A DNA stretch of 64,000 nucleotides, taken from positions 1,277,001 to 1,341,000 of the forward strand of contig NC_088299.1 of assembly GCF_032854445.1 (NCBI RefSeq), in the 5' to 3' direction. This document shows positions 1 to 10,141 of the stretch, piece by piece. Position numbers and translations under genes: made by a program. The notes below the pieces were generated by a model. It had not been told where the DNA came from. It saw nothing but the letters and a program-made list of their open reading frames with translations, and did not search any database. Every line of letters starts with the position of its first letter. The first letter of the stretch is position 1. Source of the DNA: Liolophura sinensis. Taxonomy: Eukaryota > Mollusca > Polyplacophora > Chitonida > Chitonidae.

Positions 1-133
1 TTAAGCGGTCTCACGGCAACCAATGACAATGACGTCAACTTTCTAGTATGTAAATCAAAACAAAACATACCCCGCTGCCGTCACAGCTTATATAACAAAA
101 TACATAGGCCTGCATGTTTAGGCCTATATGTCT

Positions 134-229
134 GAACCTTGACTTGGAGTGAGTGAGTGAGTGAGTGCTTGGGGTTTAACGTCGTACTCAACAATTTTTC
201 AGTCATATGACGACGAACCTTGACTTGGA
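134..229 (-). mobile_element. SINE-B 3' fragment with target-site duplication
   Basis: The segment 149-214 is the 3' end of SINE-B in reverse orientation: a GAGT-type simple tail, then GGTTTAACGTCGTACTCAAC and the TTTTTCAGTCATATGACGAC domain. A 15-bp direct repeat, GAACCTTGACTTGGA, lies on both sides (134-148 and 215-229). This is a target-site duplication, so it is a severely 5'-truncated retrotransposed copy rather than a random fragment. Confidence 0.85.
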
Positions 230-1297
230 CTTGAACCACGTAAAACATAACACTTCACATAGTTTAACATGTTGTTTTAGTAACTTTAAGTACTTCTAGT
301 ATAAATATGTTCTAAATATAGTTCTGACTCAACCAAATCCGGCTGCATGCGTTTGATCTGTAGGTTAAAACACTATTTATTCGAACTCGATTTCGCAAGA
401 CAAAAGATGGCCTAAATAAGCTATTGATACACACCGAATAACCAGACTTTGTCAGGTCTCCTCAGTATTAATAATACCACTCTAACTTTAAGTTGTTGAC
501 CGAGATGAAATTAAAAAATGAGGGCCTCTGAAGAGTTTCTCAGAAGACTTTGAGCGAGGTCACACATACCGCAGTTTGGTGTGTGTTTACAAACACTCTG
601 CCGGTTGTAGACGGGTCACTGGGGTCATCACGTCCTCTTCTCGGAGGGCGGGAGAGAAGCAATCTGCTTACTGCTACAATTATAATTTCTAACGGACTAA
701 AACGCATTATTCGGCCATTTAGCATCAGAAATTTAGAGTATAATCGAATAACAATGTCTTTACTGATGATAAAATGTTATGAATGCGTTAAGCCACCTTT
801 AAATGTTCCAAAGTAAAGAAAGAGGTTTGTCGGCAAATATCAGCTCTATTTTCCCAAAATACAAAGCTGCAGAGATCAGAATGTGACGGTTCCAGACCCG
901 CTTGGAGTGTGTCAGTGTCTCATTCACATGCGCACTACCCCGGTAAACAATTCCATGCGGTCAGTGCGTGTAACATATTCATACACTATGTTTACGTTTT
1001 GTAACACTGCCAAAATACAAAAGCTAATAAGTAATAAGGACTACTTTTCCTCGTTCCGGAAACAAAATACATATAAATTATATTTTAGTATGAATTTATT
1101 GAAGAATTTGAACACAAGATTCAGAAATGGTTGAAAATTGTTGAAACTACTTTTTGACGCGCATGAAAACACCGGCATAGTTATGTGGTCCATTCAAAAC
1201 AGTGCACCTTGGGAAGGAAGTTGTTTTGGTATGTGGCGAGAGTGAAGGCGTGTTGTACAGCAAGCGGTGGGGGAAATTTTCACCTAAAACTACAGCC
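230..1297. other. No identified gene
   Basis: AT-rich sequence with short open frames only, none with splice signals or a family I recognise. It may include the upstream region of the ORF that begins at 1298, but no TATA box or other promoter element is convincing. Confidence 0.5.
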
Positions 1298-1747
1298 ATG
1301 CCTATCAGAGTGGACCAAAGCAATATGGTATCTTCAAATGCATGTGTCTTGGCAGCCGAAATGGACGGTTTAATCATGAAAATTCAGCAAGGACTGAGAC
1401 TTAAAGCGAAGGAGAAACAGCACACGTATCGTCATGCCAGTACGACGCCATATTCGTTTCCCTGTTTTGGTAGTAAACAGAGTCGGAGTTCCTCAGGGCA
1501 TTTAGAAATGGTGTTTAAGCCGAGGTGTCGAAGAATTATGAAACGCACAAACAAGATTGATCTCGAACCGCACAAACTTTTACAAAAATTGCTCAAAGAA
1601 CAAACTCTGATTCAAGAAGCTGTGAAGAGACTTCAAGAGCGAACATCGTCGTGTGAACTGAACGATTACTCCGACTATGAGCACGAGTCAAGCGATTGTG
1701 AGATGGAGTTGAACAGTAATACAACCCGTGTGAGTAAAGAGAGCTGA
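1298..1747 (+). CDS. Candidate small protein, 149 aa, unknown family
   Basis: The frame opens at an ATG in a good context (GCCATG, G at -3) and runs 149 codons to TGA; a longer reading from 1202 would need GTG as start, which is unlikely in an animal. The protein is basic in the middle and contains a predicted amphipathic helix around residues 91-113 (HKLLQKLLKEQTLIQEAVKR), followed by an acidic Ser/Tyr/Asp/Glu-rich tail. The N-terminal part has a segment AAEMDGLIMKIQQGLRLKAK that also looks helical. There is no signal peptide or membrane segment, so a cytosolic or nuclear adaptor-like protein is possible. No family is recognised. It could be a single-exon gene or one exon of a larger gene. 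The protein looks non-repetitive and composition-balanced, unlike most open frames nearby, which are SINE or minisatellite shadows. Confidence 0.45.
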   Translation: MPIRVDQSNMVSSNACVLAAEMDGLIMKIQQGLRLKAKEKQHTYRHASTTPYSFPCFGSKQSRSSSGHLEMVFKPRCRRIMKRTNKIDLEPHKLLQKLLKEQTLIQEAVKRLQERTSSCELNDYSDYEHESSDCEMELNSNTTRVSKES

Positions 1748-3428
1748 TTATCAGCTTGAAAAAGTGCTTGTTTTCATCAAAGTGCAGGCATATCTCTGTT
1801 ACATTGTTGGAAGAATCGTCCAGCTTGAGGTGGAGAAATGTGGAGGGACCTACAAGCAGTTGGTGGAGAGATCGATGAGGCTGTAAACAGAAATGCTATC
1901 CCAGGGCGGTTGTATGTCCCGGACAGTAGGTGTATTTGACCCACAAACCACACAGCTTGGTGTTTACGGCATTGCTACAGACAACTGATCTACTAACGCG
2001 AACGAGCGACCAACATGACCTACATTATTCGAGCAGAGGCAAGGCGCTACAGTCTGTTTTTTTCGCAGTCCAGTACAAATACCCAAGTGAAGGAACCAAC
2101 CTCTGTTTTGAGTTACTGTACACAGATGATTAGCAGTGCATATCTTGGACAGTTGGCGATTGTTTTGGGAGCTGCTGAAGCATAACTAGTTTTATTTTGA
2201 CTGCACTCAGTGTGAGGTCAGGAGACCTATTTGTGTTTATGACCAATGTGAAATGTCAGCAAATCTCATTTTTTTGTTCACGAGTCGTTACATGGTTATT
2301 ATTGTGTATCATGATAGTGTTAATTTACATTTATTGTAATGAAAACGCCATTTTTGCATCGTTAACGAATTCATAGGTTCATTCAGTAGATTTACCTGCA
2401 GATAGCTGAGTTTTGTTTTCATTCAATTCACCGAGAAGCTGTTTATTAAGGTTTATTAATGCACAAGGTATTTCCTGTGTGAAACAAAAAAAAAAAAAAT
2501 AGGGAAATATGAAGGGAATGTTAATATAGACCTACAGATGAGATCGTCAATGAGTAAGGAGACAGCCATGCACTGCCTTCATTGTGATAAGACATGTTGT
2601 TTTTGTAATAATGGTTAAGCTCTCAAATGAACCAATTTTTTTTTTTTTTTTTACAGTAGTTTTGTGCAATATGAAAATGCTGTATGAAAGTGTTAACAGA
2701 AATATAACGGTTATTGTTTTCCAGTAGCTTGATTGTTGGCTTGACTTTTGTATGTTGCATTGCAAACCTTTACTTAAAGTTTAACATTAGTTAGACATAT
2801 AGTGTAATGTGTAACTATGCTGTCTAGACTATCAAGCAGCGTGTTGGATATAGTCATATGTCGGACTGAAAATATTGAACAGTTTTAGGAAGCTGCCAGA
2901 ATTATTAACTTGATTGGAGTTGAACACCGTACTCAGATTTTCATTTATAGGATGGTCAGCTGGTCAGTTTTGTGGGGTGAAGACCTTAAAAGGATACATG
3001 AAAACACACTTAGAAACAAAGATTATGAAGGAATTATGCAAAAAAAAATTTTTTTGAAGTTGAGTTTTTACGACATATTTTACATATCCTGTCTCCCCCT
3101 TGAGTTTATGCATATCTTGTGTAAATGGTCAGAAATGATTAACTGACTGGAAAAGCAGGACCACCTTTGCCTGGGGATCTTTCTCTACATAGTTGTCTGG
3201 ACAGCTACCCTCCTTGACATGCAGGCTACTAAACTTTCAGACTGACCACATGGGAATGAGGACATGGGTAGTTTAAAACCATTTTTACGCCTAAACAAGA
3301 AACCCAAGAAGCGTTTTTCTGCTTTTATGCATAAGGGCAGATCTTAAACTGCATATTAAGGAATGGAATCAAGCGTTTCATGTATCTTGTAAACGGAGCA
3401 TAGAAGTACATAGCTTGACAAATACATC
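1748..3428. other. No identified gene; possible 3' UTR
   Basis: Sequence following the 149-aa ORF, with homopolymer runs of A (about 2487-2500) and T (about 2637-2652). Some of it may be 3' UTR. No coding potential or repeat family is recognised. Confidence 0.4.
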
Positions 3429-3647
3429 TCAAAGCAGCATGGGGCCTCCGTGGCTCAGTCGGTTAGCGCGCTAGCGCAGCGTAATGACCCAGGAATCTCT
3501 CACCAATGCGGTCGCTGCGAGTTCAAGTTTCCCCCGGGCTCTGCCTGGTTTCCACCCACCATAATGCTGGCCGCCGTCGTATAAGTGAAATATTCTTGAG
3601 TACGGCGTAAAACACCAATCAAATAAATAAATAAATCAAAGCAGCAT
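3429..3647 (+). mobile_element. SINE-A, internally deleted, with TSD
   Basis: 3441-3635 is a SINE-A: tRNA-like head with A-box region TGGCTCAGTCGGTTAGCGCG, B-box region ending GAGTTCAAGT, then the 3' domain and a CAAATAAATAAATAA tail. The target-site duplication TCAAAGCAGCAT is at 3429-3440 and 3636-3647. About 75 bp of the usual middle part is missing just after the B box. Confidence 0.9.
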
Positions 3648-3778
3648 CGGCCTGCCAGCAACCTGCGGATGGTCTGCCCGCTTTCCTCCCACCATAACGC
3701 TGGCCGCCGTGAAATAAGTGAAATATTCTTGAGTACGGTGTAAAACACCAATGAAATCAAAATATAATTAAAGCAGCT
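3648..3778 (+). mobile_element. Second, 5'-truncated SINE-A next to the first
   Basis: Begins with CGGCCTGCCAGCAACCTGCG and runs through the SINE-A 3' domain to a degraded A/T tail. AAAGCAGC, the core of the neighbouring target-site duplication, appears a third time at about 3769-3777, so two insertions used the same site or one dimeric unit was inserted. Confidence 0.8.
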
Positions 3779-4437
3779 TTCAAAATTTTGTAGTAGTTGG
3801 GGTAGCTTGAGTTAAACAGGCAACCTCATTAAGTACTCAACAGTGCTTAAAAATGAACTGCAAGTGTTTCTCATGTGAGACTGAAAGTGGAAGGAACTAT
3901 CAAAGGAAATACATGATGATTGTTGTGTTACATTCCTCTCTTATTCAGTGGATGGTACATGTATTCTTTGACATGTGTATCTGGCCAGAAATAAGCGGCA
4001 GAAATCCGGACAGCACAAAATACCCTCCAACACCATGGGTTGTTCCATGTGGATTTTGGAACGCTGTGACTAGCGTTGCCCTCGTTCAACAAAGACTGCT
4101 GAAATCTATTAAAACATGAAAGACGGGCACCACCGATGACGTTCAATGTGTAAATAAAGACAAACACATATAAATTCCATACATTGGATACGTGTAAAAA
4201 TTGATATTAAAAATACTGGATGAAGTTTTTCAGAAAAAAGAATTCCACACCCCTTTACAATTTCTTGTTAACTTTCGAAAACTTTGAAAGTGTTTCGTTT
4301 TGTTTTTAAGTGATGATTGATCCAGTGAGGGGCCATAAACTTGAAGGAAATGTTTTCGTTGTTGGGTTATATCAAAACTGTCCCCTTTTTGCAGGCTGGT
4401 TTGAAAGCCGACATCTTTTACTAAAAATGGGGGAACA

Positions 4438-4630
4438 AAGGCCTCCATGGCTGGAGCTCTCTCATCTGGGTAGTAGCTGTGAATTCAAGTCCACCTCATG
4501 CTGGCTTCTTCTCTGGCTGTACATTGGAAGATTTGCCATCAAAATGTGGATGATCCTTTCCTGCAACCATACATGTAATGCTGGCTGCTATTGTGTACGT
4601 GTAAAACACCAATCAAACAAATCAACTTAT
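4438..4630 (+). mobile_element. Old SINE-A copy
   Basis: Diverged head (GGCCTCCATGGCTGGAGCTC), recognisable B box (TGTGAATTCAAGTCCA), and a tail AAACACCAATCAAACAAATC. Heavily mutated in the middle. Confidence 0.7.
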
Positions 4631-5590
4631 AATGCTACATGTCCTCACTGAAAGGCCATTTGATCAGAAAGACACCTGTCAGGTGTGATCGCCTTTTCCT
4701 CAATAACAGAATACTGACAGGTTTTGTCATTGACAAGTGTTTTTCAACGCATTTTATTTTACGTCTGCGTGAACGGTCACATGGTTATGCTGTCAAGGCA
4801 ATAAACATATTCCCTATCCAAGGCCGAGACTCGACATGCTCCTCACATGTTAAAGAAAAATAAGCATGTTAACCACTTGGCCACAATCCATTCCCATGAT
4901 GCTCTTAACTTGACAGCTTGTTGAGTCATTGACTGGCCTGACAATGAAATTTGCTCCATGTACATGTATAAGCCAAAGATGACACAATACGATACGACAC
5001 ATCAACCATGACACGGATTTGGGGACATAATGCATTTCATCCAAAGTTTGTCCTCAGAAGCACAAAAGACCATAAAATTATACTTTTGGTGGCAACACTT
5101 CAGTTTTTTCTAATGAGAAATTAATCAAAACTTTTCAAGTGGCCCTAAAAGGTTCATTTATTTGATAAGTGTTTATGCCACAGTCAAGAATATTTCACTA
5201 GGCTGAAGAATAACTCAGAATCAAGAAAATTGTGTCAAAAAGCTGAACTAATGATAAAATAGAGTATTTCACATGAGTGTAGTCATCCTGTTGAACGAAT
5301 CAAAAAATCTGTAGCATACAACAAAAGTCATACACAAATTACAGAAAAAAACACCCTAGCTGAAAGAAAGCAAACATTGGAAGCGAATAAGTGAAAACTT
5401 GTTGTTTGTCAAACTATCATGTTGTCAATCAGCAGAGCTGTCAATAGCAAGTAGTAAGTTTTTCTAGTTGTTTTATCCAGCTGTCGCCTTGTGTGGTGCA
5501 GGTTGACTTGTCTCATATGGCATACTTGCATTCTCAAGCTGTTGTATGGCATCTGTTGCCCTGAGAGGAAGTCTTTATTGTCCATTGTAC
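4631..5590. other. No identified feature
   Basis: Unique-looking sequence with short frames only. Nothing recognised on either strand. Confidence 0.4.
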
Positions 5591-5705
5591 GAGTAAGTGA
5601 GTGAGTGCTTAGGGTTTAACATGGTACTTAACAATTTTTCAGTCCCATGACAACAAAGGATAGCTTAGAGTGCATGTACGTATAACATGCCTCCTTGAAC
5701 TTCCC
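5591..5705 (-). mobile_element. SINE-B 3' fragment
   Basis: Reverse-oriented SINE-B 3' domain starting with the GAGT-type tail, then a diverged GGGTTTAACATGGTACTTAA and the region that in other copies precedes the tail. Truncated. Confidence 0.75.
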
Positions 5706-6289
5706 GGTTTGACGATGAAGTGATCTTTTGTGTGGAGGTCAGAATCGACTCCGAAAGGTTGTTGTTGAAGTCGCACATCTGCGTGGTGTAACGTACGTGT
5801 TTCAAAACCTCTACACAGTTAAAGCTCTCTGTTTGTTTCTGTTACTAAGGCAGGTATGGCGCTTCATCAGTGTTGTGTACTTTAAGGTTCAAGAAATAGG
5901 CGCTAACATGGTTTTAATACTGTAAACATTGGTGACATCATCATACACGTCATGTTTGTTACTTACACAGGAGCTCTAATCTTATCTATCCGTGGCGTTA
6001 GCCCATTTGGTTTCTCAATACATTCATAATTTCGAGCAGTTGATTTTTGCCGATTCCTTAAGTTTAAGGCTTTCCCGATGAGGCATTTGTCAGAAAATGT
6101 ACATATGTGTATTTGACTGTGTCTCTGTCCCTATTTCACACAGCACAACAACCAACTCCTTAAAATAAGACCCAGAGCACATAGAGTATACAGTTCAGAC
6201 TATACACTAATTAAACCCATTCTGTTTATATGGCATTATCTTGTAAGACAATGGAACCAACAAGAATATGCAGATCTTTATAAATTTTA

Positions 6290-7030
6290 GTTCCTGAATG
6301 TAACTCTCGCACTGAGCAACACAAAGTGTTGGGAGATTTACGGAGAGAAACTGCTTCTAATGTGTCGGATCGATAGTAAGGAACATTTACCGCATCTTCA
6401 GACGCGCACTTTCAGACTTCCTGGACATAAATCAGCATCAAACAAGTGGTTCCCATAATCAACTAACCTGTTCTAAATCTCGCTGAACCAAAAACAATCC
6501 ATGACAACCACACAAATTCACAAAGTAAATACATTTACAAAAACCGCCATCTTGTTCTGATAGTCATGTATACAAGTCACGTAATCAGTGTGAGCGTAGA
6601 AAAAAATATGGTCGTTCAAGGGAGATAATACCTATGGCAAGCATTATAGCAACACTAGATAAATGTACTCACCCATTTGGCTGATTCCCGACCGCAGATG
6701 GCGCTAATCACTTCAGTCTCATTCGTTCTCGCAAGTGATCAACATGGTAACAGATGGCTTCCAGTCGTAATGGGTGTGATATCTTAAAATGTATTTATTT
6801 TGTGAATTTGTGCAGTTGTCATGGTTTTTGGTTGGGAGAGACTCAGAACAGGTTATTTGATTATGGAGACCACTCTGTTGACATCGATTTGCGCAAGGGA
6901 AATTTTAATGCACGTGTGAAGATACAAAAATGTTCTCTACCATCGATCCAAAACATTAGAAGCAGTTTCTCTCTGTAACTCTCCCAACACTTTGTGCTGC
7001 TCAGTGTGGGAGTTACACTCCGTAAGCATA
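6290..7030. repeat. Imperfect long inverted repeat
   Basis: The reverse complement of about 6290-6560 aligns to about 6760-7030. Shared blocks include TTGTGAATTTGTG, GTTGTCATGG, AGAACAGGTTA, ATCGATCC, ATTAGAAGCAGTTTCTCTC and CTCCCAACACTTTGTG. Arms are roughly 260-270 bp with indels, around a spacer of about 190 bp. The right arm has an open frame of 74 codons (6754-6978), but the matching frame in the left arm is stopped early, so coding function is not supported. Confidence 0.8.
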
Positions 7031-7994
7031 CAAATTCTTAACCAAATGATGCACACTATGACACAAAACAAGCCTTGTACATCCCTCTATGGCTCATCCA
7101 CATTTTTGAAAATTTCGGACAATTTCAGTGTCAAATTAATCATCCAAAGTGTACATTTTGTGTCGGGTACTTACATTTCTATAAGTGTTTAATGATATAA
7201 AATATGATCTTTCAAAAAGGAAAGGTGGAATGCCCTACATTACTTTTCCAGAATGAATTACTTACCTAAAAGGTATATTTTTCATTTTTTATGCTAAACT
7301 TGTCTTTAGTGCACACAAAAAACAACAGATTTCAGGCAGATATCACTTGCATAATATGATTAATCAGACTTAAGCTGAAAATTTGTGTTGGAGTTACTCT
7401 GGATGGGCCAAATAACATATAGTATGTAGTCACCTGTTTTTATAGGGAATAATTTTATTATATTTTTAGACCCATGTTCATATGTTAGGCTTGTTTGTTG
7501 AACACAGACGGCCGGTGCGGAAGTTAGAAAACATCATGATCGTCGCACATAATACCATATGACAGGACGAGAATTTGAGCACGTTTATAACAGCAAATAC
7601 ATACACCTGAGCCCTCTCAGTATACACGAGTGCTTGAATTCTTCTAATTTTTGAAACACCTGGCCTGCCAATTTTTTTTAGCCAGTACACATTTAATTGT
7701 ACCTGGAATAACTAGTCTCTTTCTAGTTTTTTTCCACATGGTTAGTCCACCAAATGAAGAATATATTCAAATCTTCACTTTTCCAAAAAACTAGGAGAGA
7801 ATTGTAATTCTTGTTGATTCCAGAAAGACTGAGTCAGAGAGTAACAGTACTTTATACCGTCCCAACAAATCCTGCCAACAAGTTTGCATTTTCTTATTTC
7901 CTATTTACTTCTCTCCTTCTTATATGTATGCTATTTACACACACAAAAGAACTGCCCTGTTTTGTCTTCATGAGCAAGAGGTTTTGGGTTGTTT
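7031..7994. other. No identified feature
   Basis: AT-rich, short frames only; nothing recognised on either strand. Confidence 0.4.
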
Positions 7995-8293
7995 AAATGG
8001 TAAAAGAGTTAGTGAGTGAGTGCTTGGGGTTTAACGTCGTACTCAGCAATTTTTCAGTCATATGACGACGAAGGCATCCTTAGGGTGCATATACGTGTAA
8101 TGTGCCTCCTTGTTGCAGGACAGATTTCCACCGCTCTTTTATTTAGTGCTGCTTCACTGAGACGACTTACCAAAGTCAAGTAAGCCGCCCCGCCCGAGCC
8201 ATTATACTGATACGGGTCAACCAGTCGTTGCACTATCCCCTTCATGCTGAATGCCAAGCGGGGAAGTTACAACTTCCTCTTTTAAAAATGGTA
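7995..8293 (-). mobile_element. SINE-B lacking its tRNA head, with TSD
   Basis: Reverse-oriented SINE-B body and 3' domain (about 8003-8285). It is truncated at the point where the tRNA-like head would begin. An 8-bp repeat AAATGGTA at 7995-8002 and 8286-8293 is the likely target-site duplication. The body carries a 67-codon open frame on the minus strand (8054-8257), nearly identical to that of the full-length SINE-B at 31866-32226. Confidence 0.85.
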
Positions 8294-8599
8294 GAAGAAT
8301 GAGAAGACGTAAAAATTTAACTGGTCAGAAATTTTCTTGACAATTGGGCAACACCAGTTTTATATTATGTTAATAATAAAAATAATTAAAACATCGAAAA
8401 TGGAATAAAAATAAATCTGAAAATCCACATTTGTATAATTTTTTAATAATTTCTATGAAAAATAGTTATGATTCTGCCCTTCAAGCAAATATGAAATTGG
8501 TTTGGCGTAAATAGTATAAGTGTGACAAAGAAACCAATGTATTGTTGCGTTACTGACATGCCATGACATGATTTGCAGCTGAATACCGTATTAACTTTG

Positions 8600-8716
8600 G
8601 TTTGTTTCCCCTTGTGCTCTGCCCAGATTCTTCCCACCATAATGTTGCAGCCATTGTGTAAGGGAAATAGTCTTGGGTACGGTGTAAAATACCAATCAAA
8701 TAAATAAATAGATAAA
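8600..8716 (+). mobile_element. SINE-A 3' fragment
   Basis: Contains TGCTCTGCCCAGATTCTTCC, CACCATAATG and the end AATACCAATCAAATAAATAA. The 5' half is absent. Confidence 0.8.
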
Positions 8717-9485
8717 TTCTTTGGTTTGCCTGGCCTCCATTATTTATTTCCCACAATTCAAATGCTGTTACAGTGCTTCTCAGCTAATTTCAGTGATCAT
8801 GACAGGGCTGGATGTCTTATGATAAGTATGTCACTGTGGCTATAATTTGTTGGAGGAGGTGAAACACAGTGGGCAAATGTTAGATCAAAGGAAGCACAAT
8901 GTTTATCTGTGAATTACAGCATTGCACAACAGGTATAAATGACTTAACAAATGCACTGAAAATAAAAAATGATGTAATTAAAATCAGAAATCACCCTAAT
9001 TCCTCAACTTTTTCAACCGCCTGAGTGCAACCAATATTTTGAAATGTTGTAAGAGAACTGTGCGGAGTAGAGAAATAATTCAAACAGTTTCATGAAGCTT
9101 ACACCTTTAATGACAGAAACAAGTCATGTTTAGCATCATTTTCATAATAATTATACGCATAAATACCACTGAAAAAAAGTGCTGTAGTGGTTAAAAAGGT
9201 TGAAGATTTACAGTAGCAGTTACAAAACCTCAATTATATTCTAGATTTTTAAGTCGCGCCTGAACAAGATTTGAAGACACAACATTGATCAAGAGCTTTG
9301 TTGAGTGTGACACTTTAACTGAATGAGCCAGCAAATGGCATGAGCTAATCAGCAAAACAAACCCATGTCCCTTTCAAAAGCCAGGTGTAACAGTATGCAC
9401 GCATAACAGCCCCCAAAATATGATATCTGTATGTAATATGGTGTTTCTACTTTGTGAAATGGTTGAAGATGTCAAAATATGCCTG
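8717..9485. other. No identified feature
   Basis: No coding potential or recognised repeat; presumably upstream flank or first-intron sequence of the CLPTM1L gene. Confidence 0.4.
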
Positions 9486-9750
9486 TATTAATATTAGAAA
9501 GGGGCCCTCGTTGTCTTAGACAGTTAAAAATATTGCTCACTGCAAGTATTCTTGAACAACGTGGCTGCATGTTCGACTCCAGGTTTCGCTGCCTCGGCTT
9601 TCAGTGAGAAGATCACTCAGGTACCTCATGAAGCGTGATGCTATACTTTGGGCTCTTCAGTTTCCCCCATCAATCAACCTGAATGCGGTCACATAAGTGA
9701 ATTTTGGAGAAATAAGTAAATAACAGAATAAATAAATAAATAAACAATTA
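9486..9750 (+). mobile_element. Degenerate tRNA-derived SINE, other family
   Basis: Head GGGCCCTCGTTGTCTTAGAC, a B-box-like GCATGTTCGACTCCAG and a tail of AATAAATAAATAAATA suggest an old tRNA-derived SINE. The head differs from SINE-A, B and D. The copy is too decayed to assign further. Confidence 0.5.
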
Positions 9751-9792
9751 ATTTTTAAAGTGCTAATCACAGAGTAAAATAAGTGTCCAAAA

Positions 9793-10044
9793 ATATTTAT
9801 TTGATTGGTGTTTTACACCGTACTCAAGAATATTTCACTTATATGACGGCGGCCAGCATTATGGTGGGAGGAAACCGGACAGAGCCCAGGGGAAACTCAC
9901 GACCATCCGCAGGTTGCTGGAGACCTTCCCACTTACAGCCGGAGAGGAAGCCAGCATGAGCTGGACTTGAACTCACAGCGACCGCATTGGTGAGAGACTC
10001 CTGGGTCATTACGCTGCGCTAGTGCGCTAACCAACTGAGCCACG
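9793..10044 (-). mobile_element. SINE-A, near full length, just upstream of first CLPTM1L coding exon
   Basis: Reverse-oriented: the tail ATTTATTTGATTGGTGTTTT comes first, then the 3' domain, the body, and the tRNA-like head ending CAACTGAGCCACG. It ends 37 bp before the polypyrimidine-CAG acceptor (exon begins at 10082) of the exon that carries the CLPTM1L start codon. Confidence 0.9.
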
Positions 10045-10141
10045 TTAGTCATATTAAATGTTTTTTTCTTTTCCTTTTCAGATATGAGAGTACATATATG
10101 ACTGTGTATTGGACTGAAGGATAGGTTACAGACAGTTTACC

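Noticed and set aside
30-37. TGACGTCA, a perfect CRE-like palindrome
   Set aside because: A single 8-bp match without a known promoter next to it is expected by chance at this scale.
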